A model generated the notes under the pieces. It was not told the DNA's origin. It saw only the letters and a list, made by a program, of their open reading frames with translations, and did not search any database. 35,043 bases of DNA from Burkholderiales bacterium (GTDB lineage Bacteria > Pseudomonadota > Gammaproteobacteria > Burkholderiales > Thiobacteraceae): assembly GCA_023511995.1 (NCBI GenBank), contig JAIMAL010000025.1, positions 1 to 35,043 on the forward strand, written 5' to 3'. This document shows positions 14,566 through 24,285 of this stretch, piece after piece; the stretch's first letter is position 1, and every line of letters starts with the position of its first letter. The position numbers and the translations under genes were made by a program.

Positions 14566-15699
14566 TCAGGCTTTTCGCTCTTTCATCAACGCGACGAAGC
14601 GGTCGAACAGATACGCCACGTCATGGGGACCGGGGCTCGCCTCCGGATGCCCCTGGAAGCCGAAGGCCGGCACGTCGGTGCGAGCGATGCCCTGGAGGCT
14701 GCCGTCGAAAAGCGAGACGTGGGTCGCCCGCAGATTGTCCGGCAGGGTTTCCGCGTCCACGGCGAAGCCGTGGTTCTGGCTGGTGATCATCACCCGCCCG
14801 CTGTCCAGGTCCTGCACGGGGTGATTCGAGCCGTGATGGCCGAATTTCATTTTCACCGTGCGCGCACCGGAAGCCAGCGCCAGCAGTTGGTGCCCCAGGC
14901 AGATGCCGAAGGTGGGCACCCCCGCGGCCAGCAGATCGCGGATGGCGCGAATGGCGTAGTCGCAGGGCTCCGGATCCCCCGGGCCGTTGGAGAGCAACAC
15001 GCCGTCGGGCTTGAGGGCGAGCACTTCCGCGGCGGAGGTCTGCGCCGGCACCACCGTCAGCCGGCAGCCCCGCGCCGCCAGCATGCGCAGGATGTTGCGC
15101 TTGACCCCATAATCGTAAGCGACCACGTGATACTGGGGCGTTTCCAGGCGGGGAAAGCCGCTTCCCCGCACCCAGGTCTTTTCCTCCCAGACATAGGGTG
15201 CCTGGCAGCTCACCACCTTGGCCAGATCCATGCCAGCGAGGCCAGGAAAAGCCCGCGCCCGCTCCAACGCGTGCGCTTCATCCACCTTCCCCGCCATCAG
15301 GCAACCGTTCTGCGCCCCCTTTTCCCGCAACAGGCGGGTCAGCCGGCGCGTGTCGATGCCGGCGATGGCCGGAATGCCATGTCGGCGCAGATAGCTGCCC
15401 AAATCCTCCCGGCTGCGCCAACTGCTGGGCCGCATGGCTAAATCGCGGATTACCAGGCCGCTCGCATAGATACGATCGGACTCCTCGTCCTCCGGGTTGG
15501 TGCCCACGTTCCCGATGTGGGGATAGGTGAGGGTGACGATCTGCCGGGTGTAGGAGGGATCGGTGAGGATTTCCTGGTAACCCGTCATGCCGGTGTTGAA
15601 CACCACCTCACCCACCGCCACCCCCTCGGCCCCCACGGAAAGCCCGCGAAACACGGTCCCGTCGGCGAGAACGAGCAGGGCGGGGGCGGCTGTGGACAC
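14566..15699 (-). CDS. carA: Carbamoyl-phosphate synthase small (glutaminase) subunit CarA
   Basis: It hydrolyses glutamine and channels ammonia to CarB. The N-terminal CarA domain ([29 protein letters not shown]) is followed by a class I glutamine amidotransferase domain with nucleophile elbow [15 protein letters not shown] and the catalytic HPE of [12 protein letters not shown] choose the GTG at 15699 (377 residues) because GGAG stands 7 bases upstream, and the nine residues before it (from a TTG at 15726) are not family-like. E. coli CarA has 382 residues. It has its own promoter in the dapB-carA gap. Confidence 0.97.
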   Translation of the reverse strand: MSTAAPALLVLADGTVFRGLSVGAEGVAVGEVVFNTGMTGYQEILTDPSYTRQIVTLTYPHIGNVGTNPEDEESDRIYASGLVIRDLAMRPSSWRSREDLGSYLRRHGIPAIAGIDTRRLTRLLREKGAQNGCLMAGKVDEAHALERARAFPGLAGMDLAKVVSCQAPYVWEEKTWVRGSGFPRLETPQYHVVAYDYGVKRNILRMLAARGCRLTVVPAQTSAAEVLALKPDGVLLSNGPGDPEPCDYAIRAIRDLLAAGVPTFGICLGHQLLALASGARTVKMKFGHHGSNHPVQDLDSGRVMITSQNHGFAVDAETLPDNLRATHVSLFDGSLQGIARTDVPAFGFQGHPEASPGPHDVAYLFDRFVALMKERKA

Positions 15700-15726
15700 G
15701 GGCAAACTCCAGTACCAGATACACAA

Positions 15727-15759
15727 GAAGCGGGAAAGGCCATGCGCCTTCCCCGCTTC
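15727..15759 (-). promoter_or_regulatory. Leader hairpin of carA, attenuator or terminator-like
   Basis: On the minus strand this is an 8-bp outer stem (GAAGCGGG / CCCGCTTC), one mismatch, and a 5-bp inner stem (AAGGC / GCCTT) around a 5-base loop. It lies between the predicted carA promoter and its GTG and is followed by TTGTGTATC. It could terminate dapB read-through or act as an attenuator of carAB. Confidence 0.5.
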
Positions 15760-15772
15760 CGTAAGCTTTTAA

Positions 15773-15801
15773 ATTTTACCGGATTGCCAGCAGGGTGACA
15801 A
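15773..15801 (-). promoter_or_regulatory. Sigma-70 promoter of carA
   Basis: On the minus strand TTGTCA (15801-15796) and TAAAAT (15778-15773) are separated by exactly 17 bp, each matching the sigma-70 consensus at 5 of 6 positions. The predicted transcription start, near 15766, gives a leader of about 65 nt that contains the hairpin at 15727-15759. The promoter sits just downstream of the dapB stop. Confidence 0.65.
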
Positions 15802-15815
15802 CGCGCCCGAGCCGG

Positions 15816-16652
<837 letters not shown>

Positions 16653-17117
16653 CTACCACCCCAGGCGCTCGATGAGGCGCCCAAAGAAGCCTTTTTCCTC
16701 GGGCGCAGGCGCCGGTGGGGCGTCGGGGTCCACTTTGTCCAACACGATTTCGCTCACCTTGCGCGCCCCCACCGACTGCGCCGCTTCCTCAGCGCTCAGG
16801 GGCGCCACGTCACCGGCCACACGCACGAGCTGATCATTCTGGAAAAACAGGCTCAGTTTCCTTTCTTCGATGAGCTTGTGCCCCTTCGCATAGCGATACA
16901 CATAGTCCCAGCGGTCGGCATGGAAGGGATCGACGATGGGGGGTGAGCCCAGCAGGAACCGCACCTGGGCGCGGGTCATGCCGGGGGCAAGGCGCGCCAC
17001 CATCTCCTGCGTGATGACATTGCCCTGCTGAATCTCCACCTTGTAGGGCTCGGGCGCAAGGGAGGTGATGGAACAGCCCGCAAGGGACAGGCTCAGGAAG
17101 AGGACGGTGGGACGCAT
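16653..17117 (-). CDS. bamE: Outer-membrane assembly lipoprotein BamE (SmpA/OmlA)
   Basis: This is an accessory lipoprotein of the BAM complex, which inserts beta-barrel proteins into the outer membrane. The N-terminus is a lipoprotein signal with lipobox LAGC (Cys15). The SmpA/OmlA domain follows: [42 protein letters not shown] and the [17 protein letters not shown] strand. The C-terminal 40 residues (Pro/Ala rich, ending [11 protein letters not shown]) extend beyond the core domain. It is divergent from fur, a frequent pairing in beta- and gammaproteobacteria. Confidence 0.95.
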   Translation of the reverse strand: MRPTVLFLSLSLAGCSITSLAPEPYKVEIQQGNVITQEMVARLAPGMTRAQVRFLLGSPPIVDPFHADRWDYVYRYAKGHKLIEERKLSLFFQNDQLVRVAGDVAPLSAEEAAQSVGARKVSEIVLDKVDPDAPPAPAPEEKGFFGRLIERLGW

Positions 17118-17141
17118 GGCAAGGTTTAGAGGGAAAAAGGG

Positions 17142-17147
17142 ATTATA
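17142..17147 (-). promoter_or_regulatory. Candidate -10 element of bamE
   Basis: A perfect TATAAT on the minus strand lies 24 bp before the bamE ATG, giving a short leader of about 18 nt. No good -35 hexamer is visible at 16-18 bp spacing, so this is only a partial promoter call. Confidence 0.4.
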
Positions 17148-17233
17148 ACGTCGCCGGAAAGCCTTGTGCGCAGCGCTTTTCGCCGGGGGGCAAACCGCCT
17201 ATCATTGTTCCAGGACGTACCACCGGAAAGACC

Positions 17234-17677
17234 ATGACGGACCCGCGGGAACTCAAGAACGTCGGGCTCAAGGCCACCCTGCCCCGCCTCAGAATCCTGA
17301 GCCTGTTCGAAACCAGCGATGTGCGCCACCTCACGGCCGAGGACGTGTATCGTCTGCTCCTCAAACAGGGTGATGCGGACATCGGTCTGGCCACCATCTA
17401 CCGGGTGCTCACCCAGTTCGAGCAGGCCGGGCTCCTCATCCGCCATCATTTCGAAAGCGGCAAGGCCGTTTTCGAGCTCAACCAGGGCGGCCACCACGAT
17501 CACCTGGTCTGCCTGCAGTGCGGCCGGGTGGAGGAGTTCTACGACGCGGAAATCGAGAAGCGGCAGGAACGCATCGCCCGCGAGCGGGGCTTCTCCATCC
17601 ACGAGCACTCCCTCTACATCTACGCGGACTGCACCAAGGAAAACTGTCCCTACCGCGAGAGAAAGGCCGCCCCCTGA
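17234..17677 (+). CDS. fur: Ferric uptake regulator Fur
   Basis: Fe(II)-responsive DNA-binding repressor of iron acquisition genes. The 147-residue protein has the N-terminal winged helix with [10 protein letters not shown] and the recognition-helix region [18 protein letters not shown], then the metal-binding HHDH (87-90), Cys93-x-x-Cys96 and C-terminal Cys133 and Cys138. The presence of both Cys pairs agrees with a structural zinc. It is divergent from bamE and converges with recN. No convincing Fur box is visible in its upstream region. Confidence 0.96.
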   Translation: MTDPRELKNVGLKATLPRLRILSLFETSDVRHLTAEDVYRLLLKQGDADIGLATIYRVLTQFEQAGLLIRHHFESGKAVFELNQGGHHDHLVCLQCGRVEEFYDAEIEKRQERIARERGFSIHEHSLYIYADCTKENCPYRERKAAP

Positions 17678-17679
17678 GG

Positions 17680-17722
17680 GGGAAAGCTCACCGGCGCAAC
17701 GGCGTCGCGGCAGCGCTTTCCC
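17680..17722. terminator. Inverted repeat between convergent fur and recN
   Basis: Arms GGGAAAGC (17680-17687) and GCTTTCCC (17715-17722) pair perfectly across a GC-rich 27-base loop in the gap between the two convergent genes. Position suits a bidirectional terminator, but there is no U tract on either side. Confidence 0.3.
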
Positions 17723-17778
17723 GGGGCACGATGGGGCTGATTCACCCCCGGCATCACACTCAGGCGATCCCTGCCTGC

Positions 17779-19434
17779 TTACCGGGACAGGAGTTCGGCG
17801 GCATGGGCGCGGGTGGTGTCGGTGATGTCCACGCCACCCAGCATGCGCGCGATCTCCTCCACCCGCCCTGCCCGATCCAGGATCTCGATGCGGGAGACGG
17901 TCTTTCCCTCCCCGCTTTCCTTCCACACCCGGAAATGGTGATCCGCCTGTGCCGCCACCTGGGGCAGATGGGTGACGCACAGCACCTGCCGGTGTTCTCC
18001 CAGGCGCCGCAACAGGTCGCCGACGATTTCCGCCACGCCGCCGCCGATGCCCACGTCCACCTCGTCGAAAATCAGGGTGGGCACGGCGGTGGCATCCACC
18101 GCCGCCACCTCGAGGGCGAGGCTCACCCGGGAAAGCTCCCCGCCGGAAGCTACCTTGGCCAGAGGCCTCAAGGGTGCTCCGGCATGGGCGGCGACCCGGA
18201 ACTCGACATTTTCCAGGCCGAAGCTCGCCCCTTCCCGCAGGGGCACCAGGGCCACTTCGAAGCGTCCCCCCTTCATCGCCAGCTCCTGCAGAGTCGCCGT
18301 GACCTTGCGTGATAGCTCCGCCGCCGCCTTCGCGCGCTCGGCGCTGAGTTTCTCCGCCTCCTCCCGGTAACGCGCCGCAGCCTGGGCCTCGCGCCGGGCA
18401 AGCCCGGCAGGATCCGCCGCCTCGGCGAGGCGGTTCAACCGCTCCCTCGCCTCCTCCAGCAGGGCGGGCAGACGCTCGGGGGTGACGCGGAATTTGCGGG
18501 CGGCGCGATGGATGGCCTCCAGCCGTTCCTCGCATTCGGCAAGGCGCGCCGGATCCAGCTCCAGCCGCTGCTGGTAATGGGTGAGGGCATAGGCCGCCTC
18601 CCGCACCTGGATCTCCGCGGGCTCGAGGATTTGCAGCACCTCCTCCAGGGCGGGGTCGTATTGGCTCAGATGCTTCAGCCGGGCAATGAGCCCCGAAAGC
18701 TGGGAAAGGAGCGAAAGATCCGTTTCCGAGATCAGCTCCACCGCCTCCCGGGCGCCTTCGATGAGTGTGGCCGCATGGGAAAGCCGCGCGTGCTCCGCCT
18801 GTAATGCCGCCCATTCCTCCTCGCTGAAATTCAGGGCCTCAAGTTCCCCCACCTGCCATTCCAGCTCTTCCCGTTCCCGCGCGAGCTCGGCGGCACCGCG
18901 CTCGGCAAGCTCCCGCTGGCGGGCAAGTTCCTGCCATTCCCGGTGAAGATCGGCGACGAGACCCGCGAGCACGTCTAGGGCGGCATAGGCATCCAGGAGT
19001 GCCCTTTGCGCGGCGGGTTTGAGCAGACTCTGGTGGGCATGCTGGCCGTGGATGTCCACCAGGCGCTCGCCCACCTCCCGAAGCTGCTGCAGGGTGGCCA
19101 CGTGGCCGTTGATGAAGGCGCGGGAGCGGCCGGAAGCCTCCACCACCCGGCGCAACAGGCATTGCCCCTCGTCCCCCGCCAAGTCCTGCACCTTGAGCCA
19201 GTCCGCCACTTCCGGCAGACGCGAGATGTCGAAGAGGGCGGCGATCTCCGCCCGCTGGCAGCCCGGCCGGACCACGCTGGCCTCCGCCCGGTCCCCCAGC
19301 ACCAGCGTCAGGGCATCGATGAGAATGGACTTCCCGGCGCCGGTCTCGCCGGTGAGCACGGTGAAGCCCGGCTCGAAATTGAGCTCAATGTGATCGATGA
19401 TGACGAAATCCCGAAGGGAGAGGTGGATCAGCAT
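17779..19434 (-). CDS. recN: DNA repair protein RecN
   Basis: SMC-like ATPase that helps bring broken DNA ends together during double-strand break repair. The 551 residues begin MLIHLSLRDFVIIDHIELNF, with Walker A GETGAGKS at 28-35. Long Ala/Glu/Arg-rich coiled-coil stretches occupy the middle. The C-terminal ABC signature region is VASGGELSRVSLAL, Walker B is TLIFDEVDVGIGG, and a CVTHLPQVAAQADHHF segment follows. The frame is open for a further 47 codons upstream, but these are not RecN-like, so I start at the ATG at 19434. It follows nadK by 46 bp; nadK-recN is a common pairing. Confidence 0.97.
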   Translation of the reverse strand: MLIHLSLRDFVIIDHIELNFEPGFTVLTGETGAGKSILIDALTLVLGDRAEASVVRPGCQRAEIAALFDISRLPEVADWLKVQDLAGDEGQCLLRRVVEASGRSRAFINGHVATLQQLREVGERLVDIHGQHAHQSLLKPAAQRALLDAYAALDVLAGLVADLHREWQELARQRELAERGAAELAREREELEWQVGELEALNFSEEEWAALQAEHARLSHAATLIEGAREAVELISETDLSLLSQLSGLIARLKHLSQYDPALEEVLQILEPAEIQVREAAYALTHYQQRLELDPARLAECEERLEAIHRAARKFRVTPERLPALLEEARERLNRLAEAADPAGLARREAQAAARYREEAEKLSAERAKAAAELSRKVTATLQELAMKGGRFEVALVPLREGASFGLENVEFRVAAHAGAPLRPLAKVASGGELSRVSLALEVAAVDATAVPTLIFDEVDVGIGGGVAEIVGDLLRRLGEHRQVLCVTHLPQVAAQADHHFRVWKESGEGKTVSRIEILDRAGRVEEIARMLGGVDITDTTRAHAAELLSR

Positions 19435-19480
19435 GGCCGGGGACGCCTGGCAAAACGGCAGACCAGAAACGGTGATCGCC

Positions 19481-20353
19481 TCACAGTTTTTCCCCCCAGT
19501 GCAGTTTCTGCCGCAGCATGTCGTAATAACTGTGCCCCTTGGGATGCAGCAGGCGCACCGTCTCCAGCGAGCCACTCACCTGCACCCGATCCCCCACCCG
19601 CAAATCCATGCGCTGCTGACCATCCAGATTGACGCAGCAATCATCGGCGTGGACCACCAGCACTTCCACCTGGGAATGGCTGTTGACGGCGATGGGCCGG
19701 TTGGAAAGGGTGTGGGGGCAGATGGGCACCAGGGTGATCGCCTCCAGGGTGGGATGCAGGATGGGCCCACCGGCGGACAGGGCATAGGCGGTGGAGCCGG
19801 TGGGCGAGGCGATGATGAGGCCGTCCGAACGCTGGCTGTAGACGAACTGGCCGTCGATGAACACCTCCAGTTCGATCAGCCGGCCGGCGGCACCCTTGGA
19901 CACCACCACGTCGTTGAAAGCCCGCGCCTGATTGAGGAGTGTGCCGTCCCGTCTGATTTCCGCATCGAGGAGGAAGCGGTCCTCGACCACGAACTCCCCG
20001 GCCAGCATCTCGTCCAGCGTCTCCATCATCGTGTCGACGGAGACGTCGGTGAGAAAGCCAAGCCGCCCCTGATTCACGCCGACGATGGAGACGTCATAGG
20101 GTGCCAGGTGGCGGGAGATGGAAAGCATGGTGCCATCCCCCCCGAAGACCACCACCAGATCGGCCCGTTCGCCGATTTCCGCCAGGGTGGCGGTGGCATA
20201 GCCCTCGATCCCCGTGCGCTGGGCGGTCTGGCTGGCGATGAGCACATCCAGCCCCCGCTGCCGCAGATGCCGGGCCAGGCGCACCAGCGCGCTGCCGATT
20301 TCCTGGCTGTTGTACTTGCCCACCAGGGCGGCGGTCTTGAAAGGAAAGCGCAT
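19481..20353 (-). CDS. nadK: NAD kinase NadK
   Basis: It phosphorylates NAD to NADP using ATP or polyphosphate. The 290-residue protein has the diagnostic VVFGGDGTMLS motif, then GVNQGRLGFLTDV, the Asn-Asp motif FNDVVVSKG, and the glycine-rich YSQRSDGLIIASPTGSTAYALSAGGPI, which holds the second conserved region. Length is standard. It is transcribed away from hrcA, and its predicted transcript starts only a few bases before the ATG. Confidence 0.97.
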   Translation of the reverse strand: MRFPFKTAALVGKYNSQEIGSALVRLARHLRQRGLDVLIASQTAQRTGIEGYATATLAEIGERADLVVVFGGDGTMLSISRHLAPYDVSIVGVNQGRLGFLTDVSVDTMMETLDEMLAGEFVVEDRFLLDAEIRRDGTLLNQARAFNDVVVSKGAAGRLIELEVFIDGQFVYSQRSDGLIIASPTGSTAYALSAGGPILHPTLEAITLVPICPHTLSNRPIAVNSHSQVEVLVVHADDCCVNLDGQQRMDLRVGDRVQVSGSLETVRLLHPKGHSYYDMLRQKLHWGEKL

Positions 20354-20362
20354 GATGCGCAG

Positions 20363-20396
20363 ATTATAGCGATGCCATTCCCGCCTGTCCGGCGGG
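20363..20396 (-). promoter_or_regulatory. nadK promoter with an overlapping inverted repeat
   Basis: On the minus strand CGGACA (20391-20386) and TATAAT (20368-20363) are spaced 17 bp. The start codon follows the -10 by 9 bp, so the mRNA would be almost leaderless. A perfect inverted repeat CCCGCC (20380-20385) / GGCGGG (20391-20396) overlaps the -35 hexamer and could be an operator. Confidence 0.5.
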
Positions 20397-20428
20397 TGCC
20401 GGGAACTTCATGAACCGCCGGGAATCGG

Positions 20429-20434
20429 TAGAAT
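20429..20434 (+). promoter_or_regulatory. Candidate -10 element of hrcA
   Basis: TAGAAT ends 7 bp before the hrcA ATG at 20442, so transcription would start at or next to the start codon (leaderless mRNA). The -35 region is weak (TTCATG at 16-bp spacing). A GGTAGAATGACG motif with the same position relative to the start precedes the radical SAM gene at 28671. Confidence 0.4.
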
Positions 20435-20441
20435 GACGACC

Positions 20442-21458
20442 ATGCTCGACAACCGATCCCTGATCCTCCTCAAGACCCTGGTGGAACGCTACATCAGCGA
20501 AGGCCAGCCGGTGGGCTCGCGCACGCTGTCGCGCTATTGCGGCCTGGACCTCTCCCCCGCCACGATCCGTAACGTCATGGCCGACCTCGAGGAACTGGGC
20601 TTCGTCACCAGCCCCCACACTTCGGCGGGACGCATCCCCACGCCGCGGGGCTACCGGTTGTTCGTGGACAGCCTGCTCACCGTGCAACCCCTGCCCCCCG
20701 ACACCGTCCACGCCCTGGAAAGCCAGCTTGACACAGCCGACCCGCAGCGGCTCATTGCCTCCGCCTCGCGCCTGCTTTCCGACCTCACCCAGTTTGCGGG
20801 CGTGGTCATGGCCCCCCGGCGCAGCAGCGCCGTGCGCCACATCGAATTCCTCAAGCTTTCGGAACGGCGCATCCTGATGATCCTGGTGGCCACCGACGGC
20901 AGCGTGCAAAACCGCATCCTCTTCCCGGAGCGGGCCTACCATGCCGCCGAGCTCGCCGAGGTCGCCAATTTCTTTAATGCGCACTATGCCGGCCGCACCC
21001 TGGACGAGGTGAACCGGCTCATCCAGGATGAGCTCACGGCGCTGCGCGAGGACATGACCGCCCTCATGACTGCCGCCCTGGAAGCCGGCCGCGAGGCCCT
21101 TGCCGCTGCCGAAAACGAATGCGTGCTGTCGGGTGAAGGCAAGCTCCTCAACGTCCGTGATCTTTCCGCCGACCTGGATCGCCTGCGGCGCCTGTTTTCC
21201 ATCTTCGAGCAGAAAACCGAGCTCATGCAGCTCCTCGCCCTCGGCCAACGCAGCCAGGGAGTGCAGATTTTCATCGGGGGCGAATCGGGGGTGATGCCCG
21301 TGGACGACTGCAGTCTGGTCACCGCCCCCTACGAGGTGAACGGTCAGATCGTGGGCACGGTGGGCGTCATCGGCCCCACGCGCATGGCCTACGACCGGGT
21401 CATCCCTATCGTAGACATTACGGCGAAGCTCCTCTCCAGCGCCCTTTCCTACCACTGA
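20442..21458 (+). CDS. hrcA: Heat-inducible transcription repressor HrcA
   Basis: Repressor of class I heat-shock genes, which binds CIRCE operators and is activated by GroEL. The N-terminal winged helix shows [21 protein letters not shown] and [20 protein letters not shown], followed by [20 protein letters not shown]. The C-terminal GAF-like domain ends [22 protein letters not shown] start at the second ATG ([11 protein letters not shown]; 338 residues), since HrcA usually begins MLD and the first ATG (20433) overlaps the putative -10. The stop TGA overlaps the hemH ATG as TGATG. No CIRCE sequence is visible anywhere in the window, so its targets are elsewhere. Confidence 0.96.
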   Translation: MLDNRSLILLKTLVERYISEGQPVGSRTLSRYCGLDLSPATIRNVMADLEELGFVTSPHTSAGRIPTPRGYRLFVDSLLTVQPLPPDTVHALESQLDTADPQRLIASASRLLSDLTQFAGVVMAPRRSSAVRHIEFLKLSERRILMILVATDGSVQNRILFPERAYHAAELAEVANFFNAHYAGRTLDEVNRLIQDELTALREDMTALMTAALEAGREALAAAENECVLSGEGKLLNVRDLSADLDRLRRLFSIFEQKTELMQLLALGQRSQGVQIFIGGESGVMPVDDCSLVTAPYEVNGQIVGTVGVIGPTRMAYDRVIPIVDITAKLLSSALSYH

Positions 21459-22555
21459 TGCGCTATCTGCCGGAACCCCCTTACCGTCACGGCAGCCTGC
21501 CGGGCGTGGGTGTGCTCCTCGTCAACCTGGGCACGCCGGCCGCCCCCACCCCGCAGGCCCTGCGGCCCTACCTCAAGGCCTTCCTTTCCGACCCCCGCGT
21601 GGTGGAGCTGCCGCGGCTTCTGTGGTGGCCCATCCTGCATCTCCTCATCCTGCCCACCCGGCCGCGCCAATCCGCGCAGAAATATGCCAGCATCTGGACC
21701 CCGGACGGCTCGCCGCTGGCAGTGCACACCCGCGCCCAGGCCACCCTGCTCAAGGGCTATCTGGGCAACCGGGCCCCCCGGCCGGTGCAGGTGGATTTCG
21801 CCATGCGCTATGGCGAGCCCTCGGTGGAGCAGGCCATTCTGCGCCTCAAGGCGGCGGGCTGCGAGCGTCTGCTGGTGCTGCCCCTCTATCCCCAGTACGC
21901 GGCAAGCAGCACGGGCAGCGTCTTCGACGCGGTGGCCGCGACCCTGGCGCGTCTGCGCAACCCGCCGGAGCTGCGTCTTGTCAAGCATTTCCATGACCAC
22001 CCGGGCTACATCGCGGCGCTGGCGGAATCGGTGCGGGAGCATTGGGCGCAGCATGGGCGGCCGGAAAAACTTCTCATGAGCTTCCACGGCGTCCCGCGGC
22101 GCAGCCTCGAGCAGGGCGATCCCTACCATTGCGAATGCCAGAAAACCGGCCGCCTGCTTGCGGAAGCGCTGGGGCTCGCGCCCCATGAGTGGCAGGTGAC
22201 CTTCCAGTCCCGCTTCGGCCGGGCGGAATGGCTCAAACCCTACACCCAGCCCACCCTGGAAGCCCTGGCGCGGCAGGGCGTGGGCCGGGTGGATGTCATC
22301 TGTCCGGGCTTTGTCGCCGATTGCCTGGAGACCCTGGAGGAAATCGCGGTCGAGGCGAAGCGCGCCTTCCTCGCCGCCGGCGGCCGCGAGTTCCACTACA
22401 TTCCGTGTCTCAACGAGCGGCCCAGCTGGATACGCGCCCTCACCGACCTTACTCTCTCCCACCTGGGCGGCTGCTGGCTCGATCAAGCCCCCAATGCCGG
22501 CGAAGCAGCCAAAGCCTCCCGTACCCGGGCCCTGGCCCTGGGTGCGACCGACTGA
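21458..22555 (+). CDS. hemH: Ferrochelatase HemH
   Basis: It inserts Fe(II) into protoporphyrin IX, the last step of protohaem synthesis. The 365-residue protein shows [15 protein letters not shown] at the N-terminus, the central [15 protein letters not shown], the active-site [20 protein letters not shown] with the catalytic His, [16 protein letters not shown], and the conserved [15 protein letters not shown] with the second active-site Glu. Length is normal for proteobacteria. It overlaps hrcA by one base; hrcA-hemH linkage upstream of grpE-dnaK recurs in betaproteobacteria. Confidence 0.97.
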   Translation: MRYLPEPPYRHGSLPGVGVLLVNLGTPAAPTPQALRPYLKAFLSDPRVVELPRLLWWPILHLLILPTRPRQSAQKYASIWTPDGSPLAVHTRAQATLLKGYLGNRAPRPVQVDFAMRYGEPSVEQAILRLKAAGCERLLVLPLYPQYAASSTGSVFDAVAATLARLRNPPELRLVKHFHDHPGYIAALAESVREHWAQHGRPEKLLMSFHGVPRRSLEQGDPYHCECQKTGRLLAEALGLAPHEWQVTFQSRFGRAEWLKPYTQPTLEALARQGVGRVDVICPGFVADCLETLEEIAVEAKRAFLAAGGREFHYIPCLNERPSWIRALTDLTLSHLGGCWLDQAPNAGEAAKASRTRALALGATD

Positions 22556-22612
22556 GGGGCCCCACCCTCAAGACCGGCCCTTTTCCGCCGTTACCCCCAA
22601 AGAGGAGGGAAC

Positions 22613-23650
22613 ATGCGTATCAGCGATGCCGGAGTGGAGTTCGCCGCCCGTTACCAGCGCCAGGAAAGCCTCAACATCCGGGAAAGGCTTGAGGTGAGCC
22701 GCGAGACCCCGCCACCCCGCGAGGCGGTGAGCCTGTCGGATGAGGCAAAGGCGATGGAGGCCGCCGATTCCATCCGGAAGGCGGCGGAAGAGGCGGCAAA
22801 GGATCCCCGGCTGGCGCTGCTTGCCGCCCTGCTTGCGCGGCTCACCGGCCGGCAGCTCGTCCTCCGGCCGGCCTGCGGTGAGTGTGGTAAGAAGCCAGCC
22901 GCCGAAGCCCCACCCGCCCCTGCCCCCGCCCCCCAGCAGCCGCTCCGGCTTGCCGTGGCCTATGCGCTTGACGCGGAATACCGGTTGGCGGAAAGCGTGG
23001 GGTTCGAGGTCGAGGCCCGGGTGCGCACCGCCGACGGACAGGAAATCGCCGTGCGCGTGGCCTTCGAACTTTCCCGCGAGACGGTGGAAAGGCTCAATTT
23101 ACGTGTGGGTTTCGGCCGCCAGCCGCCGACCAAGGACCCCCTGGTGCTCAATTTTGCCGGCACCAGCGCTGAGCTTTCGGAAGGGCGCTTCGCCTTCGAC
23201 CTCAACGCCGACGGCACGCCGGAGGCCATACCCATCCTTGCCTCCGGCAGCGCCTTCCTCGCCATCGACCGCAACGGGGATGGGATCGTCAACGACGGCC
23301 GGGAGCTTTTCGGCCCCACCACCGGCGACGGCTTCCAGGAGCTCGCCGCCCTCGACGCCGACGGCAACGGCTTCATCGATGAGGCGGACCCGGCCTTTTC
23401 CCGCCTTCTCCTCTTCAACCCCCATTGGTCAATCGAAGGCACAGGCCGGCCCAATGACCAATCTGGATCCGACCGCACCGCCGCGGGGGACTGGACCGTG
23501 CCCCTCGCCCGCGCCGGCGTGGGGGCGCTGTACGTGGGCCGCGTGGCCACCCCCTTCGACCTCGGCGCGGGCCTCCTGCGGGCAAGCAGCTTCTACCTCA
23601 CCACGGCCGGGGGCGCCGGCACCCTGCAGCAGGTGGACCTCAAGGTCTGA
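22613..23650 (+). CDS. EF-hand-type calcium-binding protein of unknown function
   Basis: A 345-residue protein without signal peptide or membrane segment. The N-terminal 100 residues are charged and Ala-rich, with a Cys-x-x-Cys at 88-91 and an Ala/Pro linker (about 95-110). The rest has DLNADGTPE (196-204), the EF-hand-like loop DRNGDGIVNDGRELFG (219-234) and a second, DADGNGFIDEADP (248-260). This arrangement resembles a family often seen in aquatic proteobacteria and the calcium-binding segments of some RTX-like proteins, but I know no assigned role. It has a very strong ribosome binding site (AGGAGGGAAC just before the ATG). It lies between hemH and grpE, ends just before the grpE sigma-32 promoter and may be read with hrcA-hemH. 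Confidence 0.8.
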   Translation: MRISDAGVEFAARYQRQESLNIRERLEVSRETPPPREAVSLSDEAKAMEAADSIRKAAEEAAKDPRLALLAALLARLTGRQLVLRPACGECGKKPAAEAPPAPAPAPQQPLRLAVAYALDAEYRLAESVGFEVEARVRTADGQEIAVRVAFELSRETVERLNLRVGFGRQPPTKDPLVLNFAGTSAELSEGRFAFDLNADGTPEAIPILASGSAFLAIDRNGDGIVNDGRELFGPTTGDGFQELAALDADGNGFIDEADPAFSRLLLFNPHWSIEGTGRPNDQSGSDRTAAGDWTVPLARAGVGALYVGRVATPFDLGAGLLRASSFYLTTAGGAGTLQQVDLKV

Positions 23651-23659
23651 ACCCCTCCC

Positions 23660-23687
23660 CTTGAAATGGGCGGGATCGTCCCCATTG
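23660..23687 (+). promoter_or_regulatory. Sigma-32 heat-shock promoter of grpE
   Basis: CTTGAAA (23660-23666), a 13-bp spacer and CCCCATTG (23680-23687) match the E. coli sigma-32 consensus (CTTGAAA, 11-16 bp, CCCCATNT) almost perfectly. It lies 25 bp before the grpE ATG and directly after the preceding stop codon. Confidence 0.85.
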
Positions 23688-23712
23688 GGAAACAAACCCC
23701 AGTGGAGGACCT

Positions 23713-24285
23713 ATGCCCGATCAGAACAGCCAACCCACCGAAACCCCTGTTTCCGAGACGCAAGCCGGGCAAGCCGCGGCAACGGAAAGCAGCCAGGCGG
23801 GCCACCCTGCGCCCGAAGTCATGCCGAGCCTGGAGGAGCTTTTGCGTGAGGCGGAGCGCAAGGCGCAGGAGCATTACGACGCCTGGATGTATGCCAAGGC
23901 GGAGACGGAAAACGTCCGCCGGCGCAGCGCGGAGGAAATCGAAAAGGCGCGCAAGTTCGCCATCGAAGCCTTCGCCCGGGAGCTTTTGCCGGTCAAGGAC
24001 GCCCTGGAAATGGCCCTGTCCGTGGACAATGCCACGGTGGAAAACCTGCGCCAGGGGGTGGAGCTCACCCTGAAGCAGCTTGCCGGCGTGTTCGAAAAAT
24101 TCCATATTCGTGAAATCGCGCCCGCGGGCGAGAAATTCGACCCCAATCTCCACCAGGCCATTGCCACGGTGGAATCTGAGGCCGAGCCCAACACGGTGGC
24201 GCAGGTGATGCAGAAGGGGTATCAGCTCCACGAAAGACTGCTGCGCCCGGCCCTGGTCTCGGTGGCCAAGGCGAAATCGTCTTGA
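23713..24285 (+). CDS. grpE: Nucleotide exchange factor GrpE
   Basis: Co-chaperone that releases ADP from DnaK. The 190 residues comprise a disordered Gln/Thr/Ala-rich N-terminal tail (about 1-45), a long dimerising helix (LLREAERKAQEHYDAWMYAKAETENVRRRS), and the C-terminal beta domain with the signature around FEKFHIREIAPAGEKFDPNLHQAI and VAQVMQKGYQLHERLLRPALVSVAK. It has a GGAGG ribosome binding site and its own sigma-32 promoter. The stop codon overlaps the -35 hexamer of the dnaK promoter. Confidence 0.97.
   Translation: MPDQNSQPTETPVSETQAGQAAATESSQAGHPAPEVMPSLEELLREAERKAQEHYDAWMYAKAETENVRRRSAEEIEKARKFAIEAFARELLPVKDALEMALSVDNATVENLRQGVELTLKQLAGVFEKFHIREIAPAGEKFDPNLHQAIATVESEAEPNTVAQVMQKGYQLHERLLRPALVSVAKAKSS

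Noticed and set aside
17164-17233. Possible Fur box (CTATCATTG) before fur
   Set aside because: Only a partial match to the 19-bp Fur consensus and no symmetry.
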